A DNA stretch of 64,000 nt from Rhizobium sp. WYJ-E13 (GTDB taxonomy: Bacteria > Pseudomonadota > Alphaproteobacteria > Rhizobiales > Rhizobiaceae), in assembly GCF_018987265.1 (NCBI RefSeq), contig NZ_CP076853.1, forward strand, positions 2,418,001 to 2,482,000, written 5' to 3'. The notes beneath the pieces were generated by a model, which saw only the letters and a list, made by a program, of their open reading frames with translations, was not told the DNA's origin and ran no database searches. Made by a program: the position numbers and the translations under genes. Positions 35,268 to 44,395 of this stretch are shown here, in pieces. Numbering within the stretch: the stretch's first letter is position 1; each line of letters begins with the position of its first letter.

Positions 35268-35436
35268 GGCATCGCTCGCACGACGAAGTTGGAACTCGTC
35301 TCAGCTAGCCGAGCGCGACGGAACCTATGATCGCATATCGCCGCCATGAACCCTGCCTAAGGACTACACCTCTCAGCCACAAAGCCCCGCTTGCCCAACA
35401 AAATCCAGTCGAGAAGCGGAGATGAAGCACCGGCGC

Positions 35437-35458
35437 ACCGGCGCCTCAGCGCGCCGGT
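35437..35458. terminator. Hairpin between AbrB-family and ABC exporter genes
   Basis: ACCGGCGC-CTCAGC-GCGCCGGT, a perfect eight-pair stem, lies in the gap between the convergent genes (9 bases after the ABC stop in its reading direction). Only short T runs follow, so it is a weak or Rho-assisted terminator. Confidence 0.5.
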
Positions 35459-35466
35459 TCTTCGGC

Positions 35467-37257
35467 TCATGCCACCAGACCCTTGGTCAGTTCGAGCGCC
35501 TGCCGCTCGAACAGCCGGCGATAGATGCCGTTGTTGAGCCGGATGAGCGCTTGATGGTCGCCTTCTTCGACGATCATCCCCCTGTCGAACACCAGCAGTC
35601 GATCCAGCGCCCGCACCGTCGAAAGGCGGTGTGCGATGACAAGCGTCGTGCGGCCATCCATCAGGCGCTCCATGGCCTGCTGGATCTGCACTTCGCTCTC
35701 GCTGTCGAGGCTCGATGTCGCCTCGTCCAGGATCAGCACGGGTGCATCGGCGAGAAAAGCGCGCGCGATGGCGACACGCTGACGCTCGCCGCCCGACAGC
35801 TTGACACCGCGCTCGCCCACCATCGTCTCGTAGCCCTTCGGTAGGTCCATGATGAAACGATGGGCGCTCGCCTGTTTTGCCGCATTCTCGATCTCGCGCC
35901 TGGACGCGTTCGGGCTGCCATAGGCGATGTTTTCGGCCAGAGTGCGGTGAAACAGGATGGGCTCCTGCTGCACGATGGCGATCTGGCCACGCAGGCTCGA
36001 TTGCGTGACCTCGGCGATATCCTGTCCGTCAATCCGGATCGACCCCGAGTTGACGTCATAGAGGCGCTGGATGAGCTTGACGAAAGTGGTCTTGCCCGAG
36101 CCGGAATGGCCGACCAATCCGACCCGTTCCCCCGGTTTGATGGTGACCGAGAAATCCTCATAGAGCGGGGTCGGATGCGCGCCATACTGGAAGGTGACGC
36201 GATCGAACACGATCTCGCCCTCGCCGATCGCGATGGCTTTCGCACCTGGCTTGTCCTCGATGCCGAGCGGCGTCTTGTCGAGCAGGACAAGTTCCTCCAT
36301 GTCGTTGACGGCACGCTGCAGGTTTCGAATGTCTTGCCCGACCGAGCGCAGATAACCCTGCAGGACGAAGAACATCGCCAGCACGAAGGTGATGTCGCCT
36401 GCTGTCGCCAACCCTTGCTGCCACATGACAAGGCCGGTGCCGAGAATGCCGGCCTGCATGGAGACCATCATGAAGCCCTGGATCGTGCCGTTCAGCGTCC
36501 CGCGCTTCCACGTCCGCCGCGTGCGGTTGTCCCATTTGGCAAGCACATGGCGCAGGCGTTCCTCTTCGCGCCTTTCGGCACCAAAGGCCTTGACCACCGA
36601 GTTGCAGCTGATGGCATCCGCCAACGCGCCGCCGAGCTTGGTATCCCAGGCATTGGCAAGCTTTGCCGCAGGCGACACGAAACCCATCGAAAGTGCGACG
36701 GTCACGCCGATATAAACAAGCGATCCCGCAGCCACGATCAGCCCCATGATCGGCCAATAGGTGCCGAGCACGATACTGGCGCCGACCAGCATGACGATCG
36801 ACGGCAGCAGAGCGATCAGCAGCAGGTCGTTGAGCGCGTCGAGCGCCCACATGCCGCGGGTGATCTTGCGGACCGTCGAGCCGGCGAAACTATTGGCATG
36901 CCAATCCGTCGAGAACCGCTGCACCCTATGGAAGCCGTTATTGGCGACATCGGCCATAATGCGCAGCGTCAGCCGGATGATCCCGTCGAAGATGAACCAG
37001 CGCAATACAACGCTGGTCAGGCCAAGGGCCACGACCACAGCGAAGGCGCGGATAGCACCGCCAGCCGCATTGCCGCTGGCAATCGTGTCGACGATCTCAC
37101 CGGAAAACACCGGCACGAGAACTTCGGCCAGCGTGCTGGCAATAACCAGCAGGACAATAGTGCCCACCAATGCGGGGCGATGAGTCCATTGACGAAAAAC
37201 AAAGCCGAGGACGCTGCGATACGCATCGGCACGGAAATCGAGCTTTTTGCGAGCCAT
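35467..37257 (-). CDS. ABC multidrug/lipid exporter, fused permease-ATPase
   Basis: A 596-residue half-transporter. About six transmembrane helices (residues 25-300) precede the ATPase: Walker A VGHSGSGKTTFVKL, Q-loop VQQEPILFHRT, signature KLSGGERQRVAIARA, Walker B PVLILDEATSSLDSES and H-loop TLVIAHRLSTV. It belongs to the MsbA/HlyB-like exporters and would act as a dimer in the inner membrane. Start MARKKLDFRADAYRS at 37257; an ATG at 37317 is possible. A short ORF with a strong ribosome site lies about 160 bases upstream on the same strand. Substrate unknown. Confidence 0.92.
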   Translation of the reverse strand: MARKKLDFRADAYRSVLGFVFRQWTHRPALVGTIVLLVIASTLAEVLVPVFSGEIVDTIASGNAAGGAIRAFAVVVALGLTSVVLRWFIFDGIIRLTLRIMADVANNGFHRVQRFSTDWHANSFAGSTVRKITRGMWALDALNDLLLIALLPSIVMLVGASIVLGTYWPIMGLIVAAGSLVYIGVTVALSMGFVSPAAKLANAWDTKLGGALADAISCNSVVKAFGAERREEERLRHVLAKWDNRTRRTWKRGTLNGTIQGFMMVSMQAGILGTGLVMWQQGLATAGDITFVLAMFFVLQGYLRSVGQDIRNLQRAVNDMEELVLLDKTPLGIEDKPGAKAIAIGEGEIVFDRVTFQYGAHPTPLYEDFSVTIKPGERVGLVGHSGSGKTTFVKLIQRLYDVNSGSIRIDGQDIAEVTQSSLRGQIAIVQQEPILFHRTLAENIAYGSPNASRREIENAAKQASAHRFIMDLPKGYETMVGERGVKLSGGERQRVAIARAFLADAPVLILDEATSSLDSESEVQIQQAMERLMDGRTTLVIAHRLSTVRALDRLLVFDRGMIVEEGDHQALIRLNNGIYRRLFERQALELTKGLVA

Positions 37258-37828
37258 TTTAACCAGTCCGACGCCGTGTTTCGGCAGCCGGCCCCAAAAT
37301 CGAGAGTTGAAGAGCACAGTCGGAGCGGGAGACGAACTGGTCCCGGCAGATCGGTCGAGCTGTGAACGAAATTAAAACCGCATGTCGCGTTTCCCTGGCG
37401 GGCCGCGAATTGGAATGACCTAGTGTCGGATCATTCCGGACGGGAGGACTTCGATGAATGTTGATGCCATGCAACGCCTCCTTTGATTGATCTGCAGCGG
37501 TAGAGTTTCTGTACCGGACAAATTTGATTTTGCCAACCGGATCTTTTCTACTTTATGGAGAATGATGCGCGAATAACACAACATCGCGGCGTTCAAAGGA
37601 GCCCGGCATCACCCGCCTTGCTTGGGGATCAGGCGTATACGGCATGTTTTTATTGGTGCTTGCCGCGCAAAAATCGCTGAAGTCCCAGCCAAGCCTCGCA
37701 AAATTCCATCTAAATCGGGAAATCATCTACATGCGCCCCCAAGAGTCCCTGCCGTTCTGGCCATGCTTGGCTAGCCGCAAGCTCGTTTATCCCTTATATT
37801 GGCCTAATGAATGTCATTGTGCTGAAAA
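37258..37828. other. Gene-poor divergent region between ABC exporter and LysR genes
   Basis: 571 bases without an ordinary gene. It holds the two short ORFs described at 37420-37486, an AT-richer stretch from about 37500 with plausible -10-like sequence, and presumably the promoters of both divergent genes. No tRNA, repeat copy or broken gene is recognisable. Confidence 0.5.
37420..37470 (-). CDS. Candidate leader peptide of the ABC exporter (16 aa)
   Basis: MASTFIEVLPSGMIRH, ATG at 37470, preceded by AAAGGAGG at six- to seven-base spacing, one of the strongest ribosome sites in the window. It ends 160 bases before the exporter start on the same strand. On the plus strand the same DNA encodes MNVDAMQRLL (37454-37486) behind GGGAGG, so strand and reality are uncertain. 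The GGGAGG and CCTCC blocks are complementary, so either ribosome site could be hidden in a hairpin. Confidence 0.35.
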   Translation of the reverse strand: MASTFIEVLPSGMIRH

Positions 37829-38749
37829 ATGGATAATGCCGGGCTGTCTCTCGACAGAATGCGCACATTTGTTCGCGTCGCCGAGCGAGGCAACCTATCT
37901 ATGGTGGCAAGAGAACTCGGCGTCGGTCAATCCACGGTGACGCGGCATCTCAACGAACTAGAGGATGCAGTCGGTGTGCCTCTCCTCAACCGAACCACGC
38001 GTCGCGTGACGCTTACCGACGAAGGCAGTCGCTATTATGCCAACTGCCTTCAGGTATTGCGCCTAGTCGAGCAGGCTGCCGAGGAAGCCAGGAATGCACG
38101 TCGGGCGGCCGCAGGCGCTGTCAGGCTTTCGTGTACCGCAGCGCTTGGCGTGATGCACATCACCCGCCTCATCTTCGAATTTCAGGACCGGCATCCTGAT
38201 ATCAGCGTCGATCTCAACTTGACCGACGAACGCATCGACCTGGTTCGCGAAGGCGTTGACCTGGCGCTCCGACTTGGACCTCTCACTGACAGTTCCATGA
38301 AGCTTCATGCGCTCGGAAAAAGCCACCGGCTGCTGGTCGGCGCTCCGGCCTATTTCTCCGTTCACGGGCGGCCGGAGCGCCCGGACGATCTCTCGCGATA
38401 CGAAACCGTCATAATGTCCAATGTGGCCGGGAGCGATCAGATCGCTCTCTCCTCCCGCCATGGCGGGAATTTTACGGTTCCAGTCAACGGGAAGCTGCGC
38501 GTCGATCACGGGCTTGCGGCGCGCGAAGCCTTGGCTGCAGGACGCGGCATGGGTCCCGCTCACCTTTGGCTAGTCCACGATCTCCTGGATAACGGTCGCC
38601 TCGAGGTCGTGCTCGAAGACTATCGCCCGTCGCCGGTTCCGCTGAGCCTGCTCATCGTGCCAGAGCGCTCTGCCATCGCCCGCGTTCGCCTTCTCACCGA
38701 CTTTCTTGTCGCCGAGATTCCCAAACTCCCGGGGATCCGGTCATCGTAA
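37829..38749 (+). CDS. LysR family transcriptional regulator
   Basis: A 306-residue LTTR. HTH in GNLSMVARELGVGQSTVTRHLNELEDAVG; effector domain from about residue 90 (GAVRLSCTAALGVMHITRLIF, DISVDLNLTDERIDLVREGVDLALRLGPL), typical of the CrgA-like subgroup. Divergent from the ABC exporter and followed by a rhizobial palindromic repeat whose T-rich side may terminate transcription. No target can be fixed from context. Confidence 0.92.
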   Translation: MDNAGLSLDRMRTFVRVAERGNLSMVARELGVGQSTVTRHLNELEDAVGVPLLNRTTRRVTLTDEGSRYYANCLQVLRLVEQAAEEARNARRAAAGAVRLSCTAALGVMHITRLIFEFQDRHPDISVDLNLTDERIDLVREGVDLALRLGPLTDSSMKLHALGKSHRLLVGAPAYFSVHGRPERPDDLSRYETVIMSNVAGSDQIALSSRHGGNFTVPVNGKLRVDHGLAAREALAAGRGMGPAHLWLVHDLLDNGRLEVVLEDYRPSPVPLSLLIVPERSAIARVRLLTDFLVAEIPKLPGIRSS

Positions 38750-38750
38750 C

Positions 38751-38857
38751 TTAGAGCGGCTCAGCTTTCACGGTAGCGCCGCTCTAAGTGTTTGTTTTTA
38801 TGTAATTCCCGGGAAAACCGCTTCGCGCTTTGCCTAAAACTGCGCTAGAGCCCGAAA
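38751..38857. repeat. Rhizobial palindromic interspersed repeat, near full length
   Basis: Starts two bases after the LysR stop with a perfect ten-pair stem TTAGAGCGGC (38751-38760) and GCCGCTCTAA (38778-38787). A T-rich stretch (GTGTTTGTTTTTATG) follows, then AATTCCCGGGAAAACCGC and a TAGAGC end near 38850-38855. The first hairpin plus T-tract can act as the LysR terminator. The element overlaps the 3' end of the NmrA-like gene. Confidence 0.65.
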
Positions 38858-39798
38858 GATCGCTTGTCGCCGCGCCAACCCGTGGTGCGAAGATATTGCT
38901 TCCAGTCGAGCGTGTCGGGATTCAGGCGACGGCTCCACTCCAGATCATGCTCCTTTCCGAAATAACCATACTGAACGGCATACTCGACCATCCCCAGCAG
39001 TTCTTGCACGAAAAGCTCGTTGGCGGCGAACTCCGGAAAATACTGCAGCAGGCCACCCTTGGTGAAAGCATTTCGATATTCCGCCTTGAGGCCGGTTACC
39101 TCTCGGAAGGTTTCGACCATCTCGCGCGGAGAGATGACATCGCCGACGATCGGCAGCGTTCTCCCGTTGTAGCGCTCGGGATTTGAGAAAATTTCGAGCA
39201 CGGCCGGCCCGGTCGCCGTGAGCGGATCGACAAAAGGTGCTCGAAAATCCTCGGGAAGATAGATCGGCAACAGCAGCGTGTCACCCTCCATGCGCGGCAG
39301 ATAATATTCGAGAAGATTCGTGTAGAAGAATGCCAGGATGACGAAGGAATGAGAGATCGGCAGACCGCGAATATGGTCCGCAACGCGCGCTTTGTCGGTG
39401 AAGTGCGGAGCAAACTTCGTCCCGCCGGAGATGGCATCGACATTCTCAAGCGTGCTAAAGACAATATGTCCGACGCCTGCCTCGACCGCCGCATCCGCAA
39501 GTTGGCGGCCGATCGGAGCCTCTGTTGTCTCCGGCGGAATGATGGGCGGCGTCATCAGAAATGCCCCGTCCGCCCCTTCGAAGGCAGCAACGACATCCTT
39601 CTGGAAGCCAAGCTGGAGAGGGACGGATACAATCTCGGCTCCAAGTTGCTCCAGATTTAAAGCCTCGGGTGAATCCTTTTTCCGGGTCAGGGCGCGTACG
39701 CGGAAACGTCCGCTGCGAAGGAGCGTTGATGCGACGCTACGACCCTGTTTGCTGGTGGCACCGGCAATTGCGATGAGTGGCTTATCGTTTGCAGACAT
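38845..39798 (-). CDS. NmrA-like NAD(P)-binding protein
   Basis: A 317-residue atypical SDR. Rossmann motif IAIAGATSKQGRSVASTLL near the N-terminus, ADGAFLMTPP in the middle, and a C-terminal substrate half with YLPEDFRAPFVDPLTATGPAV. NmrA-like proteins bind NAD(P) and may sense redox state or reduce quinone-type substrates. No Ser/Tyr/Lys active site is obvious. Its 3' end runs into the repeat at 38751-38857. Single-gene unit. Confidence 0.88.
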   Translation of the reverse strand: MSANDKPLIAIAGATSKQGRSVASTLLRSGRFRVRALTRKKDSPEALNLEQLGAEIVSVPLQLGFQKDVVAAFEGADGAFLMTPPIIPPETTEAPIGRQLADAAVEAGVGHIVFSTLENVDAISGGTKFAPHFTDKARVADHIRGLPISHSFVILAFFYTNLLEYYLPRMEGDTLLLPIYLPEDFRAPFVDPLTATGPAVLEIFSNPERYNGRTLPIVGDVISPREMVETFREVTGLKAEYRNAFTKGGLLQYFPEFAANELFVQELLGMVEYAVQYGYFGKEHDLEWSRRLNPDTLDWKQYLRTTGWRGDKRSFGL

Positions 39799-40029
39799 AA
39801 TGTGCCTTGACCTTTCACAGACCGCCGGCTGCTTAGCCAGGCGTCATACTGAGGAGAGCATTCGGCGGACGCCGATAGCTTGGACCCGGGCAAGTTATCG
39901 AATCTGGCTTTCTTGCTGAAGGCATGCGCAATGCATATGATAATGCCGTTTTCTGGATAAATACGGATGTCATCTGATCACGTCAGATCGGTGGTGGCTG
40001 CATTTCTCAGATCTTCTTCCGGAAGAGGA

Positions 40030-40923
40030 CTACGCCAGGCTGCCATTGCCGGCCTTTGCCGCATGGGCACGATGCAGTCCGGCCCACCGCCCCGGCGTAA
40101 CGCCATAGGCCTTCTTGAAATGCCGGATGAAATGCGCCTGGTCGGCAAAGCCCGTGGCGGCGGCCACATCGGCAAAACTTTCGCCTTCGCCCATCCGCGC
40201 CTTTGCCTGCTGCAGCCGCCGCATCAGCATGTAGCGGTGCGGGCTGGTGGCAAAGGCCGTGCGGAAATGCCGTGACAGGGTGAAACGGTCGAGGCCGGTA
40301 ATGTTCTCCAGTTCGCCGGAGCGCACCGGCCTCAGCGCATGCGCCTCCAGATAATCGCGAGCCGCCCGCACCTGCCTCCAGGCAACCGCGCCCAGAGCCC
40401 GGCGGCGCACCTGCGAATGCCGCGACAGGCCACCCGCCACGCGGCTGACGAAATCATCGACGAAAAGTTCGTCCAGTTCCCGGTCGAGTTCGCCGAGTGC
40501 GGCAAGCAGCACCTGCGCTAGCGCACCATCGGCGATCACAGGCTGGTCGACGAAGGGAAGACCGATCTTCTCCGCCTCCAGGCATTCCATCAACAGCGCC
40601 GGCTCCATGTAGAGCATGCGGTAATGCAGTCCGTCTGCGGTTCCCGCCCCGCCGTCGTGCTCCTCGTCCGGGTGCAACACGATCACCTGCCCCGGCAGGC
40701 TGAAGCGCCGTTCGCCGCGATAGGTGAAGGTCTGCACGCCGTGCAGGGTGACACCGAGCGCATAGGTATCGTGCCGGTGTGGCTCGAACATATTGCCGGA
40801 GAACTGCGCCTCGATACGCTCGATGCCCGGAAAGGCCGGCGCAGTCAGGATGCCGCCGCCGCCCTGCGGCTCGCACAAACGTTCAAGACCCTCGAAGACT
40901 TGCGGCGTTAGATTCAGGCTCAA
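40030..40923 (-). CDS. AraC family transcriptional regulator
   Basis: A 297-residue regulator. N-terminal cupin-like AraC-binding domain (HRHDTYALGVTLHGVQTFTYRG, IVLHPDEEHDG), then the C-terminal double HTH (ENITGLDRFTLSRHFRTAFATSPHRYMLMRRLQQAK and SFADVAAATGFADQAHFIRHFKKAYGVTPGRW). Divergent from a DUF2000 gene with a 32-base gap, so the pair is probably co-regulated. Confidence 0.92.
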   Translation of the reverse strand: MSLNLTPQVFEGLERLCEPQGGGGILTAPAFPGIERIEAQFSGNMFEPHRHDTYALGVTLHGVQTFTYRGERRFSLPGQVIVLHPDEEHDGGAGTADGLHYRMLYMEPALLMECLEAEKIGLPFVDQPVIADGALAQVLLAALGELDRELDELFVDDFVSRVAGGLSRHSQVRRRALGAVAWRQVRAARDYLEAHALRPVRSGELENITGLDRFTLSRHFRTAFATSPHRYMLMRRLQQAKARMGEGESFADVAAATGFADQAHFIRHFKKAYGVTPGRWAGLHRAHAAKAGNGSLA

Positions 40924-40955
40924 CGCGTTTCGATACCCTGATGAGAGAGACTGGA

Positions 40956-41363
40956 ATGTTTGATACCAAAATTGCGATCGTCCTGCGAAACAATCTTGCC
41001 GGCTGGCAGAAGCTGAATGTCACAGCCTTCCTCTCGACAGGCATCGCCGGACAATATCCGGAGATCATCGGCGAGCCCTACCAGGACCGCGCCGGCAACC
41101 TTTACAACCCGCTATCCATCCAGCCGATCATAGTCTTGTCGGCCGACGAAACGACGATATCGACCATCCACCGCCGCGCGCTGGAGCGCGACGTGACGTC
41201 ATCCGTCTTTATCGAGGAAATGTTTGCAACCGGCCACGATGCGGCCAACCGCGCCGTCTTCGCCGAATATGCCCCCGATGATGCTAAGGTTGTCGGCATT
41301 GCACTCAGAGCCGACAAGAAAATCGTCGACAAGATCACCAAGGGCGCCACGATGCAGCATTGA
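40956..41363 (+). CDS. DUF2000 family protein
   Basis: A 135-residue protein from MFDTKIAIVLRNNLAGWQKLNV. DUF2000 members have a peptidyl-tRNA-hydrolase-II-like fold (ATGIAGQYPEII-like core, PIIVLSADETTISTIHRRALER, SVFIEEMFATGHDAANRAVFA). Function unknown; genes of this family are often found beside AraC regulators, as here. An in-frame ATG at 40941 is an alternative start. Confidence 0.88.
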   Translation: MFDTKIAIVLRNNLAGWQKLNVTAFLSTGIAGQYPEIIGEPYQDRAGNLYNPLSIQPIIVLSADETTISTIHRRALERDVTSSVFIEEMFATGHDAANRAVFAEYAPDDAKVVGIALRADKKIVDKITKGATMQH

Positions 41364-41430
41364 GGCGGAGGGCGCGCGACGAAAAAGGCCGGGCGATGCC
41401 CCGGCCTCTTTGTCGTCTGAAGGCACCCGA

Positions 41431-42096
41431 TCAGCTCTGGGTGATCGGCGCGATCTGGATTTCGACACGGCGGTTCTGGGCGCGGCCGGCTTCGGTCGCA
41501 TTGGAAGCGACCGGCTGCGACGGGCCGAAGCCGACGGCCGAGACGCGGCGCTGGTCGATGCCCTGGCTGCCGAGATAATCGGCAACGGACAGCGCGCGGC
41601 GCTGCGACAGGTCCTGATTATGCTGCAGGCTGCCGGTGGAGTCCGTATGACCGTTGATGTCGATGAGGGTGCGGTTGAACTTGCGTAGCACGATCGCCAC
41701 CGAATTCAGCGTCGGATAGAAGCCCGCCTTCACCGCGTCCTGGTCGACATCGAAGGTGATGTTCGACGGCATGTTGAGAATGATGTTGTCGCCCTGGCGG
41801 GTGACAGAAATGCCGGTGCCTTCGAGCTGGGCACGAAGCTCGGCTTCCTGCTGGTCCATGTAGTTGCCGATTGCGCCACCGGCGAGCGCGCCAAGGCCGG
41901 CACCGATCAGCGCCGCGTTGCGCTTGCCATGGCCGCCGCCGCCGACGGCCACACCGACGAGGGCACCGCCGAGCGCGCCAAGGGCAGCACCGCCGGCAGT
42001 GTTGGATACCTTCTGCTCACCAGTATAGGGATCGGTCGTCGTGCAAGCTGAGAGGTAACTCGCCGCAACGGCCAGAAGGATGAATTTCTTGATCAT
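41431..42096 (-). CDS. OmpA family lipoprotein with glycine-zipper domain
   Basis: A 221-residue outer-membrane lipoprotein. Lipobox ASYLSAC gives lipidation at Cys of about residue 18. A glycine-zipper segment (GGAALGALGGALVGVAVGGG, then AALIGAGLGALAGGAIGNYM) follows, and then the C-terminal OmpA domain with peptidoglycan motif INGHTDSTGSLQHNQDLS and RRVSAVGFGPSQPVASN. It anchors the outer membrane to the cell wall. The ATG at 42096 is fixed by the signal peptide. Confidence 0.93.
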   Translation of the reverse strand: MIKKFILLAVAASYLSACTTTDPYTGEQKVSNTAGGAALGALGGALVGVAVGGGGHGKRNAALIGAGLGALAGGAIGNYMDQQEAELRAQLEGTGISVTRQGDNIILNMPSNITFDVDQDAVKAGFYPTLNSVAIVLRKFNRTLIDINGHTDSTGSLQHNQDLSQRRALSVADYLGSQGIDQRRVSAVGFGPSQPVASNATEAGRAQNRRVEIQIAPITQS

Positions 42097-42256
42097 GGAC
42101 AGGAGGTTCTCCGTTCGAAGCTGGTGCGAGCAGATATTAGGGAATGCGGCAACAAGATGAAGATACCAATCTGATAAGCCAAATTCCCCATGGGAAACAT
42201 CGGCCTGTTGCAGCCGCGCACCGATATCACCAGCTTTATTGGCAAACCGCAGGACT

Positions 42257-42670
42257 TCAGTCGAGGCCGCGACGTTTGGCATAGGCCGCCCGCGCCTCGT
42301 CCATGCGTGCGGAGTTTGCGACGACCCACTCGGCGAGCCCCCGAACCGGGTCCAGGAACTCCCGGCCGAGATCCGTCAGCGCATATTCGACCTGCGGAGG
42401 TGTCGTATGCGTGACGGTCCGGGAAACGAAACCGTTCTCCTCGAGCTCCCTGAGCGTCGATGCCAGCACCTTCTGGCTGATCTCACCCACTTCGCGGCGC
42501 AAGGCGTTGAAGCGCAGCGGCCCGTGACCCAGCACGCGCACCACTAGCAGGCTCCACTTGTCGCTGATGCGTGCCAGCATGCGGCTGATGTGATCGCAGG
42601 CGCGAACTTGCTGGCAGCCATCGGCGTCCTCCTCGCAGGGGCCGGTTTCCTGATGGTTATCTGGTTTCAA
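42257..42670 (-). CDS. HxlR family transcriptional regulator
   Basis: A 136-to-137-residue winged-helix regulator. Core motif SRMLARISDKWSLLVVRVLGHGPLRFNALRR, then LASTLRELEENGFVSRTVTHTTPPQVEYALTDLG. I choose the TTG at 42670 because AAGGAGG lies seven bases upstream. A Cys near the N-terminus (CQQVRACDH) may sense thiols or electrophiles, as in some family members. Divergent from the FMN reductase gene; GGTTACC/GGTTACC-type boxes in 42700-42747 are candidate operators. Confidence 0.88.
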   Translation of the reverse strand: MKPDNHQETGPCEEDADGCQQVRACDHISRMLARISDKWSLLVVRVLGHGPLRFNALRREVGEISQKVLASTLRELEENGFVSRTVTHTTPPQVEYALTDLGREFLDPVRGLAEWVVANSARMDEARAAYAKRRGLD

Positions 42671-42747
42671 TAAAGTGCCTCCTTGTGCGGCATCGCGAAC
42701 CATTCGTAATTTGGTTACCGTTAGAAACCAGCATACAGGAGGTTACC

Positions 42748-43335
42748 ATGAATTCTAAGCCCCGTATCGCCGTTATTATCGGCTCTACCCGCCCCACCCG
42801 TTTCGCCGATGCCCCGGCACAATGGATATTGAAACAGGCTCAGGCACGTGACGACTTCGACGTCGAGCTGGTCGATCTGCGCGATCACCCACTCCCCTTC
42901 TTCGAGGAAATGGCGTCGAACTTCTGGATGCCAAGCCAGAATCCGGAAGCGGTGCGCTGGCAGGAAACGATAGGGCGTTTCGACGGCTATATCTTCGTCG
43001 TCGCCGAATACAACCATTCGATCACCGGCGTTCTCAAGAACGCGCTCGACCAGGCCTACAAGGAATGGATGCGCAAGCCGTTCACCGCGATCGGCTATGG
43101 CGGCACGGGCGCCACGCGCGCGGTCGAACATCTGCGTGGGATCGGCGTCGAGCTTCATATGGTCTCCACCCGCAGTGCCGTGCATATCGGCGGTGGCGAC
43201 TTCATGTCGATTCACCCGGCCTTCGGCAACAAGCCGATCGAGGAGATCGAGGCGAACCTGCTGCCGACGGCAAAGGCCGCCCTCGACGAGCTGGTCTGGT
43301 GGGCCAAGGCAACGATGGCCGCCAAGGCCGCCTGA
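42748..43335 (+). CDS. NADPH-dependent FMN reductase
   Basis: A 195-residue flavodoxin-fold reductase. P-loop-like phosphate motif IIGSTRPTRFADAPA; FMN site VVAEYNHSITGVLKNALDQAY; GYGGTGATRAVEHLRG. Start ATG at 42748 with AGGAGG at five bases. It reduces FMN, quinones or azo compounds with NADPH. Probably induced through the divergent HxlR regulator. Confidence 0.92.
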   Translation: MNSKPRIAVIIGSTRPTRFADAPAQWILKQAQARDDFDVELVDLRDHPLPFFEEMASNFWMPSQNPEAVRWQETIGRFDGYIFVVAEYNHSITGVLKNALDQAYKEWMRKPFTAIGYGGTGATRAVEHLRGIGVELHMVSTRSAVHIGGGDFMSIHPAFGNKPIEEIEANLLPTAKAALDELVWWAKATMAAKAA

Positions 43336-43396
43336 CGCCAAAGAAAACCACCCGGCGAGCATCGCTTGCCGGGCGGCCGGTACTACAAAATCGAGA

Positions 43397-44395
43397 TCAG
43401 AAGTTCTGGAAAAGCTGACGAACCGTGTCGTAGGACGCGTTGGCAATATTCAGCGATTGCAGGCCGAGCTGCTGCTGGGTCTGAAGTGCCCTGAGCTTGC
43501 TCGATTCTGCCTCCATATCGGCATCGACGAGGCGGCCTATGCCTGAGGTGAGGTTGTCGGACAGGTTCTTGGCGAATTCGTCCTGAATGCTGATGCGCCT
43601 TTCCAATGCGCCGAAGGCCGAGCCGACGGTCGTCAGCTGTCCGAGCGCGGCGTCGACGACGCTGATCATGTCGTTCAGGTCCTGTTTGCTGGTATTCGCC
43701 GTCAGGCCGATTTCCACCTGGCCGGCCGTATTGCCGTTCTTGCTCTTGGTCAGCACCCAGGTCTGCGCGGTGCCGAGTTCGGTTGCGAAGAAGGCGGAGG
43801 TCAGCACGCCATATTCGCCGGTGCCGCCTGCCCGGTCATCGATCACATAACGCGCATCCTTGGAAGAGGTCGCGCCGCCCGGCGGAATATCGATATGGTA
43901 GCTCAGCATGCCGACCGATACCGAACCGTCAGAATTGCGGATGAAGGAGGACGGGATCTGGCGCGGCTGCGTCGGCGTCGTGGTATTGTCGAGAATGATC
44001 CAATTGTCGTTGTTGAAGCCCGCGCCTTCGGAAACGCTGCGTAGCTGCGCTTTTAACTGCTCCAGCTCTTCACCGACCTTGGTCTTGTCTACGCCCTGCT
44101 CGGTAGCGGCGACAAGCTTTGCCTTGATCTCGGTGACGACGTCGATGACGCTGTCAACGCCGGCAGATGCTGTTCCCATGGTGGCAGCCGCCATGCCGAG
44201 GGCATCCTGAATGGCGGAGAGTGCTTTGTTGTCGTGACGTACCGTCGTCGCGACTGACCAGTAGGCGGCATTATCTGTGGATTTTTCGACACGCAGACCT
44301 GTCGTGACATGGTTCTGCGTCACCGTCATATTCCGATTGATATCACGCAGCACATGAAGCGCCGCATCCACGGAGGTGCGCTGATAAATACTCAC
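43397..44395 (-). CDS. Flagellin
   Basis: A 332-residue flagellin. The conserved D0/D1 N-terminus is present (SVDAALHVLRDINRNMTVTQNH, TGLRVEKSTDNAAYWS) and the C-terminus is typical (FGALERRISIQDEFAKNLSDNL, GRLVDADMEAESSKLRALQTQQQLGLQSLNIAN). The variable middle is short. The GTG at 44395 with GGAG at eight bases gives MSIYQRTSVDAAL; an ATG at 44416 is less likely. No other flagellar gene is nearby, so this is an orphan copy, perhaps a minor filament component. Confidence 0.92.
   Translation of the reverse strand: MSIYQRTSVDAALHVLRDINRNMTVTQNHVTTGLRVEKSTDNAAYWSVATTVRHDNKALSAIQDALGMAAATMGTASAGVDSVIDVVTEIKAKLVAATEQGVDKTKVGEELEQLKAQLRSVSEGAGFNNDNWIILDNTTTPTQPRQIPSSFIRNSDGSVSVGMLSYHIDIPPGGATSSKDARYVIDDRAGGTGEYGVLTSAFFATELGTAQTWVLTKSKNGNTAGQVEIGLTANTSKQDLNDMISVVDAALGQLTTVGSAFGALERRISIQDEFAKNLSDNLTSGIGRLVDADMEAESSKLRALQTQQQLGLQSLNIANASYDTVRQLFQNF

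Noticed and set aside
37644..37940. 98-residue frame with a hydrophobic start
   Set aside because: It overlaps the LysR start out of frame, has no ribosome site and no family similarity.
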